This document shows positions 10,044 through 19,253 of a DNA stretch of 37,691 nucleotides, one piece after another; positions within the stretch are counted from its first letter, which is position 1, and every line of letters starts with the position of its first letter. Made by a program: the position numbers and the translations under genes. The DNA is taken from assembly GCA_902542505.1 (NCBI GenBank), contig CACBUI010000004.1, positions 1 through 37,691 on the forward strand. Direction: 5' to 3'. The notes below the pieces were generated by a model, which did no database searches, was not told the origin of the DNA, and saw nothing but the letters and a program-made list of their open reading frames with translations. This DNA is from an uncultured Alphaproteobacteria bacterium. GTDB taxonomy: Bacteria > Pseudomonadota > Alphaproteobacteria > HIMB59.

Positions 10044-10719
10044 GAATAACCAAGATTACCAAAAAAATATTCTTTTGGAATTGATGAATCTGGGGGAATT
10101 TCAAGTAAAAAAATCTCAAAATGATTCCGATAACCAAATAAATAGAGATATTATCAATAGTCCAAGCAAAGCCACCAGTATTGATCAAATAGAGGATTTT
10201 TTAAAAAATGAATTATTAAAGTTCAATATTAATCAACCAATCAATTTAATAGAAGGTGATAAAAATTCGAAAATTTTATTTTTTTACGGTAAATGCGACA
10301 TTACTGATGAAAAGATAATAGATAAAGCAAATGGTGAGTTATTCGATAAAATGCTTTCCTCCATAAAATTAGATAGGAAACAAATAAGCTTAGTGTCTTA
10401 TATACCAAGGGGACTCAGTGAGTTTGATAATAACCACAAAATGAATTCAATTTTACAACTTATCAATTATCGGTTGATTGAATTGATTAACCCAAAATAT
10501 TTAATAATTATGTCAAATTATTGCATCAAAATGTTGTTGGCTGCAGACTTGTCTTCCATGTCTCTTCGTGGAAAGTGGTTTGATTTCAACACCCCGAATG
10601 ACGTAGTACCCAAAAAATGCCGTGTGCTTTATGAGCCATCTTTATTAATAAACAATCCAGAACTTAAGAAAGATGCTTGGGAAGATTTAAAGGAAATTAA
10701 AAAGCAGCTTGGTGGATAG
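10042..10719 (+). CDS. Uracil-DNA glycosylase family-4-like protein with degenerate catalytic motifs
   Basis: UDG-fold landmarks retained (GELFDKMLSSI, LRGKW, NPELKKDAWEDLK), while GEAPG and HP motifs are replaced by GKCDI and EP. Confidence 0.7.
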   Translation: MNNQDYQKNILLELMNLGEFQVKKSQNDSDNQINRDIINSPSKATSIDQIEDFLKNELLKFNINQPINLIEGDKNSKILFFYGKCDITDEKIIDKANGELFDKMLSSIKLDRKQISLVSYIPRGLSEFDNNHKMNSILQLINYRLIELINPKYLIIMSNYCIKMLLAADLSSMSLRGKWFDFNTPNDVVPKKCRVLYEPSLLINNPELKKDAWEDLKEIKKQLGG

Positions 10720-10720
10720 A

Positions 10721-12403
10721 ATGAGAATTATCGTTTTATTAATTGTAACGTTTTTTTACTCACAGAGTATCTTTGCCCTTAGCTCTAAAGATATTGGCCT
10801 TTATAAAAGTATTTTTAATGATTACAGAAATGGAAATTTTGATAAAGGTGATAAAGATATAGCAAAACTAGATGATTTAATTCTTTTGGGTCATGTACAA
10901 GCTTTAAAACTTCTTCATCCAACAGCACATCGCTCTAGTTTTTTAGAGCTCCGAGATTGGTTGAGTGAATATAGTGATCATTACGAAGCTAGAAGGATTT
11001 ATAAATTGGGAGTAAGAAGAATGCCGGATGGGGCAAAAAAACCAAAAAAAAATTCGTACCCACTTTTTGATGAGATCTTTCAAAAAGATAAGTCACAAGA
11101 AACTGTCTCTACTAAATCAAATAAAATATTTTCAAATAAAAATTACTCAAAAAAAATTAGTATTTATAATACTTTAAGATCAAGAGTTGGAAGAGGATGG
11201 CCTACTGGAGCATTAGAGTATTTAAACCACCACATAAAATATTTTAATCAAAAAGAAAAATCTTTTCTACTTTCCAAAATTGCCAATGGCTACTACCTTG
11301 CAGATTTAGATGATAAGGCTATAAATGTTTTAAATGATGAAGCTTTCTTGAGTCAACCATACGATGAGGGCTTATGGATTAAAGGTCTCTCATATTATAG
11401 AAAAGGGAAATACCAAAAAGCCTCGAGACAATTTTTAATACTCTCAAAAATTTCAGATAACAAATGGTTAAGGGATGCTGGTGCTTATTGGTCATTTTTA
11501 TCGTCAACAAAAGACGCTAATGATGAAATTACTTTCAAAGCATCTTTAGAAGCTCTAAATAAATCTTGCAAACCAAGTTTTAATATATACTCAATTTTAT
11601 CTTGTAGAATTTTAGATAAAACCATTCAAGACTTTGAATTTAATACCTCATTAATGAGCTCAGATCTTGAGTCATTTTTAAATACCAAATTAGGTGAGAG
11701 AATTCAGGCATTAATTGAAATCAATGAACTTCCAATTGCAGAGATAGAATTAAATAGACTTCAAAATATTACAAATGAAAGATTTAAAAGACTAATCCTA
11801 AATTTTTCTATTAAAAATGATCTGAGTTCCTTGCAAATTAAAACAGCAAAATACTTGTTTAAAGATGACGCCCCGATAGATTTCTTATATCCAACACCAA
11901 AATGGATCCAAGATTATAATTTCAATAATATTGACCCAACTATTATTATTAGCATGATTAGACAAGAGTCGCAGTTTAGTGCTTTTGCAAAAAGTGGTAA
12001 AAGTGCATATGGATTGATGCAAATTCTTCCATCAACTGCTCGTATGGTAAATAAAAAACATAAATTTAAGTCTAATCCGAGAATATTATATAATCCTGAA
12101 ATTAATGTTGAAACAGGTAGCCTCTACCTTCAAAATTTGTTATCCATAAATTATATCAATGGAGATTTGCTAAAGGCTTTAATCTCATATAATGCAGGGC
12201 CTGGAAATCTTTCAAAATGGATGAAAAAAACTACATTTAATGATGATAGTTTTCTTTTAATTGAGTCTATACCATCAAGAGAAACAAGAATGTTTGTTGA
12301 GAGAGTTCTAACTAATCTTGTTATTTATGAATTAATAAATCATAATTCATTCAATTATGCTGATGAACTCATAGCCACTAATACTATCTTGATTAATGAT
12401 TGA
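10721..12403 (+). CDS. slt: Soluble lytic murein transglycosylase
   Basis: C-terminal SLT domain: IISMIRQESQFSAFAKSGKSAYGLMQILPSTAR...SYNAGPGNLSKW; signal peptide from ATG 10721 (ORF track starts at upstream TTG 10709). Confidence 0.92.
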   Translation: MRIIVLLIVTFFYSQSIFALSSKDIGLYKSIFNDYRNGNFDKGDKDIAKLDDLILLGHVQALKLLHPTAHRSSFLELRDWLSEYSDHYEARRIYKLGVRRMPDGAKKPKKNSYPLFDEIFQKDKSQETVSTKSNKIFSNKNYSKKISIYNTLRSRVGRGWPTGALEYLNHHIKYFNQKEKSFLLSKIANGYYLADLDDKAINVLNDEAFLSQPYDEGLWIKGLSYYRKGKYQKASRQFLILSKISDNKWLRDAGAYWSFLSSTKDANDEITFKASLEALNKSCKPSFNIYSILSCRILDKTIQDFEFNTSLMSSDLESFLNTKLGERIQALIEINELPIAEIELNRLQNITNERFKRLILNFSIKNDLSSLQIKTAKYLFKDDAPIDFLYPTPKWIQDYNFNNIDPTIIISMIRQESQFSAFAKSGKSAYGLMQILPSTARMVNKKHKFKSNPRILYNPEINVETGSLYLQNLLSINYINGDLLKALISYNAGPGNLSKWMKKTTFNDDSFLLIESIPSRETRMFVERVLTNLVIYELINHNSFNYADELIATNTILIND

Positions 12404-12917
12404 TGAAAAAATAACATTTAAACAAATAAATATTGCTGTAATCACTTTGTCGGATACAAGAAAAGAAAGTGATGATAAATCAGGTAATACATTAAGAGAA
12501 CTTATACAAAAAAAAGGACATTCTGTTTCCCATTATCAGATTATTGAAGATGAACCTAAACTCTTTATTCCTATTATTCAGAAATTAACAGCATCTGTCG
12601 AACACGATGTAATAATCACTTCAGGTGGGACTGGTCTGACGGGAAGAGATAATACTATTGATGCCTTAAAAAAAATATCTCAAGTTGAAATTCCAGGATT
12701 TGGTGAATTGTTTAGACAATTAAGCTATAAAAAAATTGGAACCTCAACTATACAATCTCGAGCGAGCGCATTTTTATTAAATCAAACTTACATCTTTTGT
12801 TTACCTGGATCTACTTCTGCTGTTAGAGATGCTTGGAATGATATTCTTTTTCATCAATTAGACATAAGACACAAACCATGTAATTTTGTCGAACTAATAC
12901 CTAGACTTGATGAGTGA
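12396..12917 (+). CDS. moaB: Molybdenum cofactor biosynthesis protein B
   Basis: AVITLSDTR...DKSGNTL, DVIITSGGTGLTGRDNTIDAL, FCLPGSTSAVRDAW. Confidence 0.93.
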   Translation: MIDEKITFKQINIAVITLSDTRKESDDKSGNTLRELIQKKGHSVSHYQIIEDEPKLFIPIIQKLTASVEHDVIITSGGTGLTGRDNTIDALKKISQVEIPGFGELFRQLSYKKIGTSTIQSRASAFLLNQTYIFCLPGSTSAVRDAWNDILFHQLDIRHKPCNFVELIPRLDE

Positions 12918-13512
12918 ATATGTTGTTGGAGTCGACGAGGTTGGCAGAGGATCTCTTGTTGGAAGTGCAATAATTTGTGCTTTCAGATCACAAAATTCCT
13001 TATTTGATAAACTTCCATTTAGTGTCTCTGACTCAAAAAAAATAAATAAAAAAAAAAGAGAGGAAATATATGAATATTTCAGATTAAATAAAGGTTTCGA
13101 ATATAATTATCAAATTATTTTTGGAAAAAAAAAATTTATTGAAAGATTTAATATTCACAATGTAGTTTTGCAAAGTATGAAACAATCGATAATTTTGTTG
13201 TCAAAAAAGTCAGATACGATCATCATAGATGGAAAATTTATTCCAAGCGAAATGAAAGGTTATAAGGTGAAGTCTTTAATTAAAGCAGATGATAAAATTA
13301 ATCAAGTGTCAGCAGCTTCAATTATAGCAAAAGTCTTTAGAGACAAATTACTTCTGAAACTCCACTCATTAGATGGTAATTATCAATGGAATAAAAATGC
13401 TGGGTACGGTACAAAGTCTCACTTAAGTGCTATTTATACACACGGGGTCAGCAAATATCACAGGACCACTTATCAACCTATAAGTAAACTTATCAAAAAG
13501 TTATCTACTTAG
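12910..13512 (+). CDS. rnhB: Ribonuclease HII
   Basis: VGVDEVGRGSLVGSAI, SDSKKINKKKRE, AASIIAKVFRD, GYGTKSHLSAI. Confidence 0.95.
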   Translation: MSEYVVGVDEVGRGSLVGSAIICAFRSQNSLFDKLPFSVSDSKKINKKKREEIYEYFRLNKGFEYNYQIIFGKKKFIERFNIHNVVLQSMKQSIILLSKKSDTIIIDGKFIPSEMKGYKVKSLIKADDKINQVSAASIIAKVFRDKLLLKLHSLDGNYQWNKNAGYGTKSHLSAIYTHGVSKYHRTTYQPISKLIKKLST

Positions 13513-13536
13513 TTATCAACAGTAGAGTAAGTTTTT

Positions 13537-13573
13537 TTTACACAAGATTCTTTATAAATATTAAGATTCATAC
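13537..13573 (+). promoter_or_regulatory. Putative ccrM promoter with two GANTC sites
   Basis: TTTACA (13537-13542) N16 TATTAA (13559-13564); GATTC at 13546-13550 and 13565-13569; start codon GTG 13574. Confidence 0.5.
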
Positions 13574-14638
13574 GTGTTGAAATCAAATAACCTATATTTA
13601 GGTGATTGTCTTGATCTATTAGCTAAAATTGAAGATCAGACAATTGATTTAGTTTTCTTAGACCCTCCTTATAATTTACAATTAAACAAAGTTTTAACTA
13701 GACCAAATCATTCCATTGTCAATGGTGTCAATCAGGATTGGGATAAATTTGATAGTTACTCGAGTTATGATGATTTTACCTTTTCTTATTTAACTGAATG
13801 TAAAAGAGTTCTTAAACCTGATGGGGGATTATGGATTATTGGTTCATATCATAATATTTTTAGAATTGGAAAAATTCTCCAAGATTTAAACTTTTGGATT
13901 TTAAATGATGTGATTTGGGCCAAATCTAACCCGTTACCAAATTTTAGAGCAACTAGACTTACTAATGCGCATGAAACTCTTATTTGGTGTTCAAAAAAAC
14001 CTAAATCTAAGTATCAATTTAATTATCATACTTTAAAGGTTGCAAATGAAGACAGACAAGAGAGAAGTATTTGGAACTTCCCAATTTGTTCAGGTAAAGA
14101 AAGGCTGAAAAACAATAAAAACCAAACAGCTCACCCAACTCAAAAACCCTTAGCTTTGATGAAAAAAATTATTATTCAGTCATCGATACAAGGAGATCTA
14201 GTACTAGAACCTTTTGCAGGCACAGCAAGTTTCTGTGCTGAAGCAAAATATTTGGGTAGAAATTACATAGGTTTTGAAAAAGATGATGGTTATTTTAATT
14301 TAGCAATTAAAAGATTAAAAAAAATTAAATCTTTAAAAAATGATTTATTAGAGATTAATGAAAAGGATAAACCTATACAAAAAATACCCTTTGCAAGTTT
14401 AATTGACAATGGGCATTTAAAGCCAGGTGCTAAACTCTATAACAATAAGAAAAGCTATAAAGCTACAATTTTACCAGATGGAAGTATTTCATATAAAAAT
14501 GAGAGAGGATCAATTCATAAAATTGCTGCAAAAGTAAATAAGACATCGAGCTTCAATGGATGGGATTATTGGCATTATGAGGATAAAAAAAAGAATTTAA
14601 TATGTATCGATGAAATTAGAAAGAAGATGAGGAGTTAA
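13574..14638 (+). CDS. ccrM: Cell-cycle-regulated adenine-N6 DNA methyltransferase (GANTC)
   Basis: FLDPPYNLQLN, EPFAGTASFCAEAKYLGRNYIGFE, C-terminal domain LIDNGHLKPGAKL...FNGWDYWHYE typical of CcrM. GTG start. Confidence 0.95.
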   Translation: MLKSNNLYLGDCLDLLAKIEDQTIDLVFLDPPYNLQLNKVLTRPNHSIVNGVNQDWDKFDSYSSYDDFTFSYLTECKRVLKPDGGLWIIGSYHNIFRIGKILQDLNFWILNDVIWAKSNPLPNFRATRLTNAHETLIWCSKKPKSKYQFNYHTLKVANEDRQERSIWNFPICSGKERLKNNKNQTAHPTQKPLALMKKIIIQSSIQGDLVLEPFAGTASFCAEAKYLGRNYIGFEKDDGYFNLAIKRLKKIKSLKNDLLEINEKDKPIQKIPFASLIDNGHLKPGAKLYNNKKSYKATILPDGSISYKNERGSIHKIAAKVNKTSSFNGWDYWHYEDKKKNLICIDEIRKKMRS

Positions 14639-15633
14639 TTTAATATTCTTTTAAAGAGTGTTGGTAATGCAAGCTGGTTAGTTTTTGATTTTTCAATCCA
14701 CACTGAATTGTTAATTTTTAATTTTTTCAGATTAAGTTTATAAACATTTATTTGGAAGAGATTATTTGTAATTGTAAATTTAAAACTTTTGATTTTTTCT
14801 TTATTTTTTAAATTTAAATTTGCTATAAATTCTTTGTCCAAATTTGAGGGCAAATGGATAAAGTTTTTGTAAAATTGAAATTTTGGTTTTTTTATAAAAC
14901 AAATATGTAAAGGAGAGTTTATTAAATAGAAATCTATTTCCTTATTATTTTTTTTTACATTTTTATTATTTTTAAATGATTGGAAAGCTGATTTACAAAA
15001 ACTAGAAAAAATGCATTTGGAGCATTCGGGGCTATTTTTTTTGCAAATAATAGAGCTATAATCCATCATCGACTCAGCTAAACTCCTATAAGAAATCTTT
15101 TTTTTACAAGCTAAACTAATTATTTCTTCGATCTCATCATCATTGAGTTTGAAACCAGATACTCTCTGTATTAATCTTTTAACATTGATATCAACTGGGA
15201 ATGATTTTTTATTATGGCCGATAGCTAATATCGCGCTTGAAGTATATTTCCCAACACCAGGCAAAGAGATAAGACTATCTCTATCATCTGGTAATTTACC
15301 ATTATAGCTATTGTTAATAATTGTTACTGCTTTGAATAAATTCTCTGCCCTCTTGTAATAACCTAATCCTGACCAAACTTTTAATAAATGTTCTAATCTT
15401 TTATTCTTAAAGGAATTAAAACTTGGAAAAATATTTATAATTTCTAATATTTTATTTTCTACTGTTTTAACAGTTGTTTGTTGTAGCATAATTTCTGATA
15501 AATAAGTTAAGTATAAATTTCTATTCCTTCTCCAATATAAGTTTCTTTGATTTTTTTTAAACCAATGTAGGATTAAAGGGATAAATTTGTTTTTATGAAA
15601 AAGTTCTCCAAGCTCAACGATATTGCTTTTCAT
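14635..15633 (-). CDS. mutY: A/G-specific adenine glycosylase
   Basis: YLSEIMLQQTTVKTV, LPGVGKYTSSAILAIGHNK, VDINVKRLIQRV, Fe-S motif C-x6-C-x2-C-x5-C (CKKNSPECSKCIFSSFC). Confidence 0.95.
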   Translation of the reverse strand: MKSNIVELGELFHKNKFIPLILHWFKKNQRNLYWRRNRNLYLTYLSEIMLQQTTVKTVENKILEIINIFPSFNSFKNKRLEHLLKVWSGLGYYKRAENLFKAVTIINNSYNGKLPDDRDSLISLPGVGKYTSSAILAIGHNKKSFPVDINVKRLIQRVSGFKLNDDEIEEIISLACKKKISYRSLAESMMDYSSIICKKNSPECSKCIFSSFCKSAFQSFKNNKNVKKNNKEIDFYLINSPLHICFIKKPKFQFYKNFIHLPSNLDKEFIANLNLKNKEKIKSFKFTITNNLFQINVYKLNLKKLKINNSVWIEKSKTNQLALPTLFKRILN

Positions 15634-16047
15634 CTTGTAAATAAGGTAAATAAAAAAAAGCTAAAAATAAATACTCTTATTCTAAAAAACTGGGAGTATA
15701 TTTTTGGCAATAACAATAAATTTGTTCAATTAAAAAAAACTATATTAAATAATAAAACAGAATCTGTAATTCTTGAATTAAGAGTTAGCCCAGAAAAATC
15801 TTTTGAAATGCATTCAAGTACAAATGAAATAGTCATAAAAATTGAAGAAGTAACTGGAATGAAAGTAAATAAAATCCTATTTTTTCAAGATCTTTCTGAT
15901 AAGAATTTAGAAAATAGTAATATTTCAAATTTATCAATGAAAGCAGAAGGAAAAACTCTTAATAATCAAAAATTTAATGATATAAAAGACGAAGAAGTAA
16001 GATCTATTTTTGAAAATATTAATAAAAAGTTATATGAAAAAAATTAG
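15595..16047 (+). CDS. DUF721 (DciA-like) protein
   Basis: Small basic protein with LILKNWEYIFG...; position between mutY and dsbA/smc matches the alphaproteobacterial DUF721 locus. Confidence 0.7.
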   Translation: MKKFSKLNDIAFHLVNKVNKKKLKINTLILKNWEYIFGNNNKFVQLKKTILNNKTESVILELRVSPEKSFEMHSSTNEIVIKIEEVTGMKVNKILFFQDLSDKNLENSNISNLSMKAEGKTLNNQKFNDIKDEEVRSIFENINKKLYEKN

Positions 16048-16651
16048 TCTGATATTTTTTTTGGTTGCACTATCAACAAATCCTGCAATATCAAAAATTT
16101 ATGAATACAAAAAATATTTAGAGGACAACAACATTCAACCTCTTGTTAAATCGTCTGAAGAAAATTCAGTTGATATTATTGAGTTTTCATCATTCAGTTG
16201 CTCACACTGTGCTGCATTTCACAATGAAACGCTCAAAGAATTAAAAGAAAGTGGCGTTTATAAAAATATTAATTTTTACTTAATTGATTTTCCTTTAAAT
16301 CAAGCTGCTTTTTATGGAGCTATTATTGCAAATTGTAGTGAAAACGTTCGTACAAGCTATGTTGACTCTGTCTATGAAAACTATGATGTTTGGACAAAAG
16401 CAAGTTCTGGAGAAGAAATTATTGAATTACTTAATAGCTATGGATTACAACATGGTCTTGGGGATGAAGAGTTACAATCTTGCTTAAAAGATGAGAATTC
16501 TCATAATGAACTTTTATCCCTTCAAGTTGATGCTCAAAACATTTTTGGTGTTGAGAGCACGCCAACATTTTTAATTAATGGTGAGAAAGTTCAGGGTAAT
16601 CGACCTGCATCAGAATTTATAAAAATAATAAATAAAAAATTGAATAATTAA
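16034..16651 (+). CDS. DsbA-family thiol:disulfide interchange protein
   Basis: Signal peptide MKKISLIFFLVALSTNPAISK; CSHC active site; GVESTPTFLINGEKVQG. Start preferred at 16034 over 16010. Confidence 0.92.
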   Translation: MKKISLIFFLVALSTNPAISKIYEYKKYLEDNNIQPLVKSSEENSVDIIEFSSFSCSHCAAFHNETLKELKESGVYKNINFYLIDFPLNQAAFYGAIIANCSENVRTSYVDSVYENYDVWTKASSGEEIIELLNSYGLQHGLGDEELQSCLKDENSHNELLSLQVDAQNIFGVESTPTFLINGEKVQGNRPASEFIKIINKKLNN

Positions 16652-16652
16652 T

Positions 16653-19253
16653 TTGTTATCTTTAGATAAACTCTCAATTAAAGGTTTTAAATCTTTTGTA
16701 GAGCCAACAGATTTTGAAATCAAAAATGGTCTTACTGGTATAGTTGGCCCCAATGGTTGCGGAAAATCAAACATAGTTGAAGCAATAAGGTTTGGTTTAG
16801 GGGAGGTCTCTGCCAAACAACTTCGTGGTAAAGAGATTGATGATTTAATTTTCAATGGAACTGATAATCGGCCCTCATGGAATATCGCTGAAGTAGGTTT
16901 ATTTGTAAATATTGATGGAAGTGATTTAGAAAATAAATTTCAATCAAAACAATTAGAAATTGCTAGAAAGATATGGAGAGGAGAAGGAACGAATTCATTC
17001 ATAAATGGTAAAGAGGTAAGATTGAAAGATATTCAATTGCTATTTGCCGACGCCTCTACATCAGCTAGATCAACTTCGATAGTTAGTCAAGGTCGTATTG
17101 GAGCAATCACCCAAGCGAAACCAGAAGATAGAAAAATGGTTTTAGAGGAAGCTGCGGGAATACTTGGCCTGCAATCCAGAAGACATGATGCAGAGTTGAG
17201 GTTGAAAGGTGCCAATAATAATCTATTGAGGGTAGAGGATGTTATTCAAACATACGAAGAACAATTAGCTATTCTTAAAAAACAAGCTAAAGAAGCTGAA
17301 AGATTTAGAAATATATCAACTCTAATTAAGAATGCGGAAGCGTCTGTATTTTTTGTAAAAAGAAATGAACTTCAACTTATTCTTGAGAGACTTAATGAAG
17401 AAAAAGATAAAATAAAATTAAAACTCGCTGATTTCCAGGGTGATGTATCAATTCAAGATCAAGCTTATGAGGATTTAAAAGTTAAAATTCCACCAATGAG
17501 AGAGAAATCATACTCATTGAATAGTGAACTTGATAGGTTAAATATGACTGTAGAAAATCTTAAACAGGAAGAATTACGTTTTGAAGAGCACAAAATAAAC
17601 CTCGAGCATCGTGTTAAACAACTTAATCAAGACTTACAAATTGAGCAAACACAATTTGAAGAAACGACTAGTAAAATCAAAACTATTAGGAAAGATATTG
17701 AAGATTTATCCTCTAAGGAATTTGAAGCTGAAAATCGAGGCAGCAACGTCAATCAATCTGATAGAAGTTTATTAAACAATATTTCATTTGATAAAAAATA
17801 CGAAAATGCAGTAGCTGCTATTTTTGGTAAAGAACTTTTAGCGTCATTGGAACCTGATGATATTTATTATTGGAGTGAGCATTCAGGTGAGCAGGCCAAT
17901 AAAGAGTTTAGTTTTAATTGTGAACCAGCTTCTAAAGTTATTAAAGCTCCAAACCAAGTAATAAATAAGCTTAATAATGTTGCCATTGTATCTTCAAAAA
18001 AAGAAGGTATAGAAAATCATACAAAAATAAATATTGGACAAGCTATAGTCGATCTAGAGGGTAATTTGTGGCGTTGGGATGGGCTTTTTATTTCCAGTAG
18101 TTATGAGGCTAATATCTCAACAATACTGTCAGAATTAAAAGAAAAGAGGCTAAACGATCTTAAAAAGCAAGTTCTTGAGTGGGAAAGAATTTTAGAGGTC
18201 ACTGTTCAAAAAACCGAGGACTTAAATCAAAGAATAAAAACTGCTAAAGAAGAATTAGAAATTTCTGAAAATAATCCAGGAGATATTGATAGCAAAAGAC
18301 AATTTTTACTTAATAAAATTAAGCAACTAGATGACGAAAAAAAACTTTTTGACAATAAATTACAAGAGCAAGAAAATCTTTTAGAAAGCCTCTCAAAAGA
18401 GCTGAGAAATAAAGAACAAAATTACTCTGTTGTAAAAGAGGAGCTAATACGAAAGGAGTCAGAAATTTCAAATTATTCAAATAATCTAACTCAGCTCGCT
18501 CAATCATGCAGAGAAAAAATTAATGTTGATTTATTAAATTTAGAAAATGAGGTAGATAAATTCAAAAGAGATGATGATTTAGAGACCGCAGAGAAAAGAG
18601 TATTAAGATTAAACGCTGAAAGGGAGAGAATTGGTGCTGTAAACTTACTTGCTGAAGATGAATATGTAAAATTAAGAGAAAAAGTTGATGAAACAATTAA
18701 AGATAAAAATGAAATTCAAGAATCTATAGAAAAATTACATGAGGCAATTAATAAAATTAATAAAGAAGGTGTATTGAGACTAAAAGAAGCTTTCAAAATT
18801 GTTAATGAAAATTTCGAGAGACTATTCACTAAGTTATTTGGTGGAGGTAAAGCATATCTAAAACTTATTCAAAATGATGAAGATCCTTTAAACTCTGGTT
18901 TGGAGATATTTGCCAGTCCTCCAGGTAAGAAAATGCAAAATATAACTTTATTATCTGGAGGTGAGCAGGCTTTAACTGCAATTTCATTATTATTTGCTGT
19001 ATTTATAGCGAACCCATCACCTTTTTGTATATTGGATGAGGTTGATGCTCCTCTAGATGACAATAATGTGGATAGATTTTGTAGTATGGTTGAAGAAATT
19101 TCAGAAAAAGTTCAAACCAAATTTATTATTGTTACTCATAATCGAATGACAATGTCTAGAGTAGACAGACTCTATGGTGTTACAATGCCCGAGGAGGGAA
19201 TTTCTCAAATAGTCTCTGTTGAATTAGAAGAAGCCGTAAAGTACGCTGAATAA
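16653..19253 (+). CDS. smc: Chromosome segregation ATPase Smc, short (866 aa)
   Basis: Walker A GPNGCGKSN; C-terminal LSGGEQALTAISLLFAVF...CILDEVDAPLDDNNVDRF; alphaproteobacterial hinge motif GNLWRWDG. TTG start. Confidence 0.95.
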   Translation: MLSLDKLSIKGFKSFVEPTDFEIKNGLTGIVGPNGCGKSNIVEAIRFGLGEVSAKQLRGKEIDDLIFNGTDNRPSWNIAEVGLFVNIDGSDLENKFQSKQLEIARKIWRGEGTNSFINGKEVRLKDIQLLFADASTSARSTSIVSQGRIGAITQAKPEDRKMVLEEAAGILGLQSRRHDAELRLKGANNNLLRVEDVIQTYEEQLAILKKQAKEAERFRNISTLIKNAEASVFFVKRNELQLILERLNEEKDKIKLKLADFQGDVSIQDQAYEDLKVKIPPMREKSYSLNSELDRLNMTVENLKQEELRFEEHKINLEHRVKQLNQDLQIEQTQFEETTSKIKTIRKDIEDLSSKEFEAENRGSNVNQSDRSLLNNISFDKKYENAVAAIFGKELLASLEPDDIYYWSEHSGEQANKEFSFNCEPASKVIKAPNQVINKLNNVAIVSSKKEGIENHTKINIGQAIVDLEGNLWRWDGLFISSSYEANISTILSELKEKRLNDLKKQVLEWERILEVTVQKTEDLNQRIKTAKEELEISENNPGDIDSKRQFLLNKIKQLDDEKKLFDNKLQEQENLLESLSKELRNKEQNYSVVKEELIRKESEISNYSNNLTQLAQSCREKINVDLLNLENEVDKFKRDDDLETAEKRVLRLNAERERIGAVNLLAEDEYVKLREKVDETIKDKNEIQESIEKLHEAINKINKEGVLRLKEAFKIVNENFERLFTKLFGGGKAYLKLIQNDEDPLNSGLEIFASPPGKKMQNITLLSGGEQALTAISLLFAVFIANPSPFCILDEVDAPLDDNNVDRFCSMVEEISEKVQTKFIIVTHNRMTMSRVDRLYGVTMPEEGISQIVSVELEEAVKYAE

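Noticed and set aside
16010-16033. Extended N-terminus of the DsbA-like ORF (MKILIKSY)
   Set aside because: A clean signal peptide starts at the ATG at 16034; the extension overlaps DUF721 and would spoil it.
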